11,159 bases of DNA from an uncultured bacterium (lineage in GTDB: Bacteria > Bacteroidota > Bacteroidia > Bacteroidales > Bacteroidaceae), in contig CALZMB010000048.1 of the NCBI GenBank assembly GCA_945788485.1, forward strand, positions 1 through 11,159, read 5' to 3'. The position numbers were made by a program, and so were the translations under genes. The notes beneath the pieces were generated by a model. It had not been told where the DNA came from. It ran no database searches and saw nothing but the letters and a program-made list of their open reading frames with translations. Positions 7,246-11,159 of this stretch are shown piece by piece. Position 1 is the first letter of the stretch. The number at the start of each line of letters is the position of its first letter.

Positions 7246-9378
7246 CTATAGAAAAATATGCAGCTGACACCGGATGTCCGAGAACCATGATGCCGGAATC
7301 TGTTGAGGTCCGTTTGAGATGACATCGCGGTCGAAATATTTCGTCACGGTGTATTGTATGCCGAGTATGACGTTCTTCATTATGTCTATCGTGCCCACTA
7401 CATTGCCTTTTACGCCTTTGCCGTAGAGCATGTTGAAGAGCGAGCCGTAGTGCAGTGACTTGTCTGTGATATACACCCGCGAGGCATAGCCCGAGGTGTT
7501 GAAATACGCGAATGTTCCCCACAACGAACGCGATTTGCGGACATATCCCGCTCCCTGCACTGCCGCGATGCCGTAGTCGTCTGTCGAGGGTAGATAGTTT
7601 GCATGTACTTGCGTCATCCATCGCCACCGCCTGTTGAGGTTCTTCAGCTGGAGACGCAGCGTGTGCTGCGATGTCCCGTCGGGGAGTTTTGCAAACTGCG
7701 GAAGCCAGCTGCCGTCGTCAGAGACGGCATATTCCCTGTACCGGTAGCGCATGACGGCTGCGATGTCCTGCTTCTGATATGTGAGCATGAGGTAGGTGTC
7801 GAACGTGCGCGACGCTCCGTCGTAGCCGTAGCGTAGCCAAGGATGATATGCAATGTCGATGTATCCGGCGAAGGAGACGTAGTTGCTGGCTTTCGACGAA
7901 GCGCCGACGTATATCCCGCTCTCGTTCTGGCAAGTGCTGACATCGCCGAACGACGAGCCGGTGAGCGTCTGGTAGCGGTAGCTGTAATAACGATGCAGGG
8001 CGAAAGCATGCCATCGGCGGCTGAGCTTGTAGCGCAGGATGTTTGCCGTAGCGGGCGCTATGCCGCCTTTCTCGCCCTCGTAGTGCCACGCCGCGTTGCT
8101 GACGGCTGTCTCGCCGGCAAACTGCAAACGCTTTGTCGAATAGGAATAGGAGAGCGACGCGGCGATGAAATCGTTGCCCTTGGGCATATACCACCTGTAG
8201 AGTTGCGACATGTCCGGCGACAGCGAATCGCGCAGGTGGCTGTATGCGACATTAAGGCTGAGGCGCAGCGGATGGCTCGCGTACGTCACCGAGCCGCCTG
8301 CGGAAAGCAGACGTGTGCTGTTGCGGCGGGCTATCTCTGAATCTGTCCTGTGGTAGCCCGTTTTCAGAATTGTCGCTATAGTGTTGTCTGAATCCGCTGC
8401 CGGAGTGGCGTCGAGGGGGCGGCAGGAGAAGAATGTGGTGAGCGACAGCGTGCGTGTCGCTTTGCCTAAAGGGAACAGCAGCTGTGCGGCGATGCCCTGC
8501 ATATAGTTGTATTCGCTCTTCGACGAGTGTCCGCGCTGCGTTGTTGAGGCTTTCGGCATGGTCGTGAGGAGAGACGTGCGCGACAAGCGGTAGTCGGTGT
8601 TCATCACAAGTCCCATGCCCATCGACATCTGAAAATGCCCTATGACAAGGTCTCTGACAATGCCTTCCGGCTTCACCCGCACGAATCCGGTGTAGAAATC
8701 CCAGCCTTTTGAGTTAGTGCCAGAGAAGAAAGGCTCTCCCGCATCGTTCGCTGCCGTGAACGCCGCCTGTATGTTTGAGGCACGGAAACGGTATCTGAGC
8801 GAGTGGCTCAGAGGCGCGCCGAGGTATGTGCCGTCGCCGTAGCCGCGGCGTTCGTAGGTGGGGATGTTCACCGTGGCGAGAATCTCGTGACGGGGAGTGG
8901 CGGCGGCTGATGCCCTCCTCTGTCTCCTTACCTTATTATATATAGTGTCCGCGAATTGCCGCAGACTGTCTTTCGCGACAACGGGAAGCTCGTGCGGGAC
9001 ATAGCAGACGGCTTTCAGAATGGCGCGGCGCACCTCGTCGAGTGCAGGGATAAGAGCCAGTTCCTCTACAGAACGGAAGAAGCCGTACTTCAGGCGATAG
9101 TCTGAGACAGCCATCGCCTGCTTCTCTGACAATAGCGGAATGGCAGCAAGGTCGTCGTATGTCATGGTGTTGAGATTCTGCGGAGCAAGTGCCATTGAGG
9201 TCAAGATGTCGTAGGCAGACGCCCATCCCTCTTCGTCGATGTCGTCAAGGTCGGTCAGGGCATTGTAGATGTCCTGCCAATAGTCGGCTGACACCTCTTC
9301 CTGACTGTATGTCACAGCAGGGAAAACGAACAGCATTGCAGCGAGAAGAAATCTTTTTGTCACCCTTATGACGTGCAT
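7246..9378 (-). CDS. Helix-hairpin-helix domain outer-membrane beta-barrel protein
   Basis: The product is 710 residues. A signal peptide (hydrophobic residues 10-22, probable cleavage near TYSQ, about residue 26) leads to an acidic helical stretch, then two ComEA-like helix-hairpin-helix units at about 67-125: LNTMTYDDLAAIP, SDYRLKYGFFRSVEELALIP. The remaining 550 or so residues are rich in alternating aromatic and polar beta-strand patterns and end in LHIFL, as expected for an outer-membrane barrel; VIGHFQMSMGMGLVM (245-259) resembles the GQGL-type segment shared by such Bacteroidota proteins. The glycine hairpins that contact DNA in ComEA (pGIG) are replaced by IPLLSE and IPALDE, so DNA binding is doubtful. 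The start is supported by AAGGA 7 nt before ATG 9378. The function is unknown: DNA uptake is one idea, a structural periplasmic domain another. Confidence 0.75.
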   Translation of the reverse strand: MHVIRVTKRFLLAAMLFVFPAVTYSQEEVSADYWQDIYNALTDLDDIDEEGWASAYDILTSMALAPQNLNTMTYDDLAAIPLLSEKQAMAVSDYRLKYGFFRSVEELALIPALDEVRRAILKAVCYVPHELPVVAKDSLRQFADTIYNKVRRQRRASAAATPRHEILATVNIPTYERRGYGDGTYLGAPLSHSLRYRFRASNIQAAFTAANDAGEPFFSGTNSKGWDFYTGFVRVKPEGIVRDLVIGHFQMSMGMGLVMNTDYRLSRTSLLTTMPKASTTQRGHSSKSEYNYMQGIAAQLLFPLGKATRTLSLTTFFSCRPLDATPAADSDNTIATILKTGYHRTDSEIARRNSTRLLSAGGSVTYASHPLRLSLNVAYSHLRDSLSPDMSQLYRWYMPKGNDFIAASLSYSYSTKRLQFAGETAVSNAAWHYEGEKGGIAPATANILRYKLSRRWHAFALHRYYSYRYQTLTGSSFGDVSTCQNESGIYVGASSKASNYVSFAGYIDIAYHPWLRYGYDGASRTFDTYLMLTYQKQDIAAVMRYRYREYAVSDDGSWLPQFAKLPDGTSQHTLRLQLKNLNRRWRWMTQVHANYLPSTDDYGIAAVQGAGYVRKSRSLWGTFAYFNTSGYASRVYITDKSLHYGSLFNMLYGKGVKGNVVGTIDIMKNVILGIQYTVTKYFDRDVISNGPQQIPASWFSDIRCQLHIFL

Positions 9379-9385
9379 TGCGCTT

Positions 9386-9390
9386 TCCTT
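9386..9390 (-). promoter_or_regulatory. Ribosome-binding site of the HhH barrel gene
   Basis: The minus strand reads AAGGA with 7 nt to the ATG at 9378, near-ideal spacing, and decides that start. The 85-nt gap between the phosphatase stop and this gene shows no TAnnTTTG element, so transcription may continue from upstream. Confidence 0.55.
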
Positions 9391-9463
9391 TTTTTCAAGT
9401 TTGTTGTTCTGTGAATAGGGGGGTGATGGTTCTGTATGTCTGAAACTCCTTTGGTGAAATGAC

Positions 9464-10069
9464 CTACATCCAGTCGTTCTTTCTCACTATGTGCGCCTCG
9501 TCGGCAAAGTCGAGCATCTCTTTGTCGCCTCGCGAATCGCCGTAGGCTGTGATGCGGAATGTGTCGCGGTGTGCGAACAGGCCGGGCAGATGCTGTGTCA
9601 GGCGGCGCACCTTCTCCTCTCCGTAGCAGTTGGGAGAGGCGAGCCGCCCGGTGAAGCCTCTTTCGTCGAAGTCTAAGGCTGTGCCGAGCACGGTGAACTG
9701 CGGCACGAACCATCTCACCCACTCTACGGGGCTGGCTGTGATGACAATCACCGTTGCGCCGCCTGCCTGCGCTTCTTGCAGATGCCGCAGCAGCGCCGGT
9801 CGCAGCAGATGTGTGTGCCGTGAGACGTAGTCTTGCGCAAACTGCCTGAAACCAGCCGCCGTGAGGTCGCCGAAACAATGCTTTAGCAGCCGTGCCTTCG
9901 CCTTGCCGTTGGGATAGAGATGCAGCTTCATCATCACTATCCATGGCAGCAGGCGCAGCAAGGCGAGCCACAGCCCTGCCGTGCCGTGTCTGAAACGTAT
10001 GATGTCGAGCATCGTGTCGCATGTGGTGAGGGTGCCGTCGAAGTCGCTGAGGATAATTTCTTTCTTCAT
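9464..10069 (-). CDS. HAD-IB family phosphatase (SerB-like), paired with UbiA-type transferase
   Basis: The product is 201 residues, a typical length for HAD-IB phosphatases, and has the full motif set: I SDFDGTLT (Asp9 nucleophile, Asp11 acid/base), II VITAS (Thr111/Ser113), III GEEK (Lys153), IV YGDSRGD (Asp178, Asp182). The cap between residues 15 and 90 is helical and hydrophobic (LWLALLRLLPWIVMM, 34-48), suggesting a lipid-linked substrate or membrane contact rather than phosphoserine. The start is 9 nt after the stop of the UbiA-like gene, so the two are almost certainly co-transcribed. HAD-IB and UbiA proteins are also often neighbours or fused in other bacteria. A plausible role, by analogy with the mycobacterial decaprenyl-phosphoribose pathway, is removal of the 5-phosphate from a polyprenyl-phosphoribose; this is inferred from context only. 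Confidence 0.85.
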   Translation of the reverse strand: MKKEIILSDFDGTLTTCDTMLDIIRFRHGTAGLWLALLRLLPWIVMMKLHLYPNGKAKARLLKHCFGDLTAAGFRQFAQDYVSRHTHLLRPALLRHLQEAQAGGATVIVITASPVEWVRWFVPQFTVLGTALDFDERGFTGRLASPNCYGEEKVRRLTQHLPGLFAHRDTFRITAYGDSRGDKEMLDFADEAHIVRKNDWM

Positions 10070-10078
10070 GGGCAGAGG

Positions 10079-10960
10079 CTATTTCACGTAGATGATGCAC
10101 AAGAAGGTGAGAATCCACAGCAGGATGTCAATCTGCAAGAAGCGGTCGTGGTAGAGCAGGTGTGTGGGGTCGCCGCTCTTGCCGTCAACGCTTGTGAGCT
10201 GCATATAGCGCAGAATGCCGAGTATGACGAATATCGTGGTGAGGTAGAGGTATGGGCAGCCGGTGCGTGCCATCACCTCCGGCGAGAGCGTGTACATGAT
10301 GTAGCATACGAGCGTGACGGATGTCGTGACGGTGACAGCCTGCGAGATGAACGTCATGTTGTAGCGTTTCGTGTTGTGGCGCGGCGGAATGCCGGTGGCG
10401 GCGAAGCGCGCCACGTCGTCGCGCCGCTTTGCCAGGCCCATCAGCAGTGTCAGGAGGAAGGTCATCAGCACCAGCCAGTGGGAGGGAAGAATGTCGGTCG
10501 CCGCGCTTCCTGCCATTATGCGTAGGACGAAGCCTGTAGAAAGCACGACGACATCTACGAGCGCGAAGCGTTTCAGCATGAGGCAGTAGGCCACGTCAAG
10601 CACGAGGTAAATGCCTATAACACTGAGCAACGCCTGCCATCGTGACGAGAACACCACGGCTGTCAACGTTGACAGAAGGAGCATCACGAGCATGAGGCAG
10701 CAGGCTGCCGCTACGGAGACTGCGCCCGACGCTATGGGGCGGTGGCACTTCACCGTGTGGCGGCGGTCGTCCTCAACATCCACGATGTCGTTGAGGCAAT
10801 AGATAGCCGAGGCGGCGAAGCTGTAGGCGAAGAATGCCACTATGCTGTCGATGACGGCTGAGGAGTGTGTCAGCGCGCCGCCGAAAAAGACGGGCATGAA
10901 GATGAAGAGGTTCTTTATCCAATGCTTGGTGCGTAAGAGAAGCAGAAGGTTCTTGAGCAT
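10079..10960 (-). CDS. UbiA-superfamily prenyltransferase, decaprenyl-phosphate phosphoribosyltransferase-like
   Basis: The product is 293 residues with eight or nine membrane segments. Family motifs are visible: LRTKHWIKNLFIF at the N-terminus, the first Asp-rich motif YCLNDIVDVEDD (54-65), HRPIASG (73-79), and the second motif region LDVAYCLMLKRFALVDVVVL (121-140) followed by GFVLRIMAGS (143-152). The C-terminal GDPTHLLYHDR is characteristic of the phosphoribosyltransferase branch (mycobacterial UbiA, Rv3806c) rather than quinone-pathway UbiA or MenA. Expected reaction: transfer of 5-phosphoribose from PRPP to a polyprenyl phosphate in the inner membrane. The frame stays open to a GTG at 10981, but ATG 10960 gives the usual start (MLKNLLLLLRTKHW). 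The phosphatase follows after 9 nt. In this phylum the downstream sugar product is not established; a ribose donor for surface glycans is a guess. Confidence 0.85.
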   Translation of the reverse strand: MLKNLLLLLRTKHWIKNLFIFMPVFFGGALTHSSAVIDSIVAFFAYSFAASAIYCLNDIVDVEDDRRHTVKCHRPIASGAVSVAAACCLMLVMLLLSTLTAVVFSSRWQALLSVIGIYLVLDVAYCLMLKRFALVDVVVLSTGFVLRIMAGSAATDILPSHWLVLMTFLLTLLMGLAKRRDDVARFAATGIPPRHNTKRYNMTFISQAVTVTTSVTLVCYIMYTLSPEVMARTGCPYLYLTTIFVILGILRYMQLTSVDGKSGDPTHLLYHDRFLQIDILLWILTFLCIIYVK

Positions 10961-11000
10961 AATGAAGGTTGTTAAGGTCACGTTGTCTGTGTAGATGATG

Positions 11001-11023
11001 CCCGCGGCTTCTCATGCCGCGGG
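11001..11023 (-). other. GC-rich stem-loop overlapping a stop codon
   Basis: CCCGCGGC and GCCGCGGG form a perfect 8-bp stem around a 7-nt loop (11001-11008, 11016-11023). On the minus strand it covers the last codons and the TGA stop of the upstream membrane protein gene. No T run follows, so it is not a standard terminator; a Rho-independent-like pause, an mRNA 3'-end stabiliser or a translation-coupling structure are possible. Confidence 0.55.
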
Positions 11024-11158
11024 TTTGCGGTCGTTGCCTGAAGGCTTCAGCGCCTTGTCGATGGCTTTGTGCAGCAGCCAGGCTATGGGGAGCGTGATGA
11101 TGATGGTGAGGAGAGCCGTGGGCCAATAGCCGAGGTGGAAAGCCTTTATGTCGCGCAT
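11012..11158 (-). CDS. C-terminal part of an integral membrane protein (partial)
   Basis: The frame runs from the right edge to a TGA at 11012-11014. The visible 48 residues begin MRDIKAFHLGYWP, continue with one membrane helix (ALLTIIITLPIAWLL, about 15-29), and end in a basic tail (HKAIDKALKPSGNDRKPAA). The methionine at 11156-11158 is more likely internal than the start. The last helix followed by a HKAIDKALKP-like segment resembles the C-terminus of acyltransferase-3 (OafA-type) proteins, which often end in a helix plus xxIExP, but this is weak. It is followed after 51 nt by the prenyltransferase gene on the same strand, so it may belong to the same surface-glycan or lipid operon. Confidence 0.5.
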   Translation of the reverse strand: MRDIKAFHLGYWPTALLTIIITLPIAWLLHKAIDKALKPSGNDRKPAA

Positions 11159-11159
11159 G

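Noticed and set aside
9366..10118. A 250-codon minus-strand frame overlapping the phosphatase
   Set aside because: The other frame encodes a complete HAD motif set; this one is Arg- and His-rich and spans intergenic DNA on both sides.
10961..10981. GTG start 7 codons upstream for the prenyltransferase
   Set aside because: The ATG at 10960 gives the usual family N-terminus and no ribosome-binding site favours the GTG.

Overview
The window looks like chromosomal core DNA from a member of the Bacteroidota, order Bacteroidales, probably a fairly GC-rich Prevotella- or Bacteroides-like species. The evidence is a DUF6089/PorG-type outer-membrane protein directly before uppS (a conserved Bacteroidota gene order), a DUF6242-type surface lipoprotein with a Bacteroidales export signal after its lipidated cysteine, an outer-membrane barrel with N-terminal helix-hairpin-helix repeats, few Shine-Dalgarno sequences, and a TAnnTTTG promoter element. 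The species cannot be named from this sequence. I saw no tRNA, rRNA, CRISPR array, insertion sequence or phage gene.

All genes lie on the minus strand, so the region is read from right to left. In transcription order: (1) the C-terminal end of a membrane protein of uncertain family (11012-11158); (2) a UbiA-superfamily prenyltransferase resembling decaprenyl-phosphate phosphoribosyltransferase (10079-10960); (3) a SerB-like HAD-IB phosphatase only 9 nt behind it (9464-10069); (4) a 710-residue outer-membrane beta-barrel protein with degenerate N-terminal HhH repeats (7246-9378); (5) a YqiA-like alpha/beta hydrolase fused to a nucleotidase-like HAD domain with lost catalytic residues (6152-7129); (6) a 1172-residue RecB/Dna2-like nuclease fused to an SF1B helicase (2557-6075); (7) a DUF6242-like surface lipoprotein (949-2343); (8) a DUF6089/PorG-like outer-membrane protein (104-799); (9) the first 12 codons of uppS, cut by the window edge (1-36).

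The right-hand genes look like polyprenyl-phosphate lipid metabolism: a prenyltransferase that would place phosphoribose on a lipid carrier, with a phosphatase that could remove the phosphate. The left-hand end enters the uppS neighbourhood, which makes the polyprenyl diphosphate carrier itself and is normally followed by outer-membrane biogenesis genes (bamA, ompH/skp). The helicase-nuclease and the hydrolase-HAD fusion have no obvious functional tie to either end.

Intergenic spaces are short, the longest being 213 nt (2344-2556), with a candidate promoter for the DUF6242 gene. The 116-nt space at 7130-7245 holds an unusual array of an 8-nt unit arranged as direct and inverted repeats. I found no clear new multi-gene system. 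The best leads are the hydrolase-pseudo-HAD fusion, the helicase-nuclease without visible iron-sulfur cysteines, the HhH outer-membrane protein, and the 8-nt repeat hairpin.
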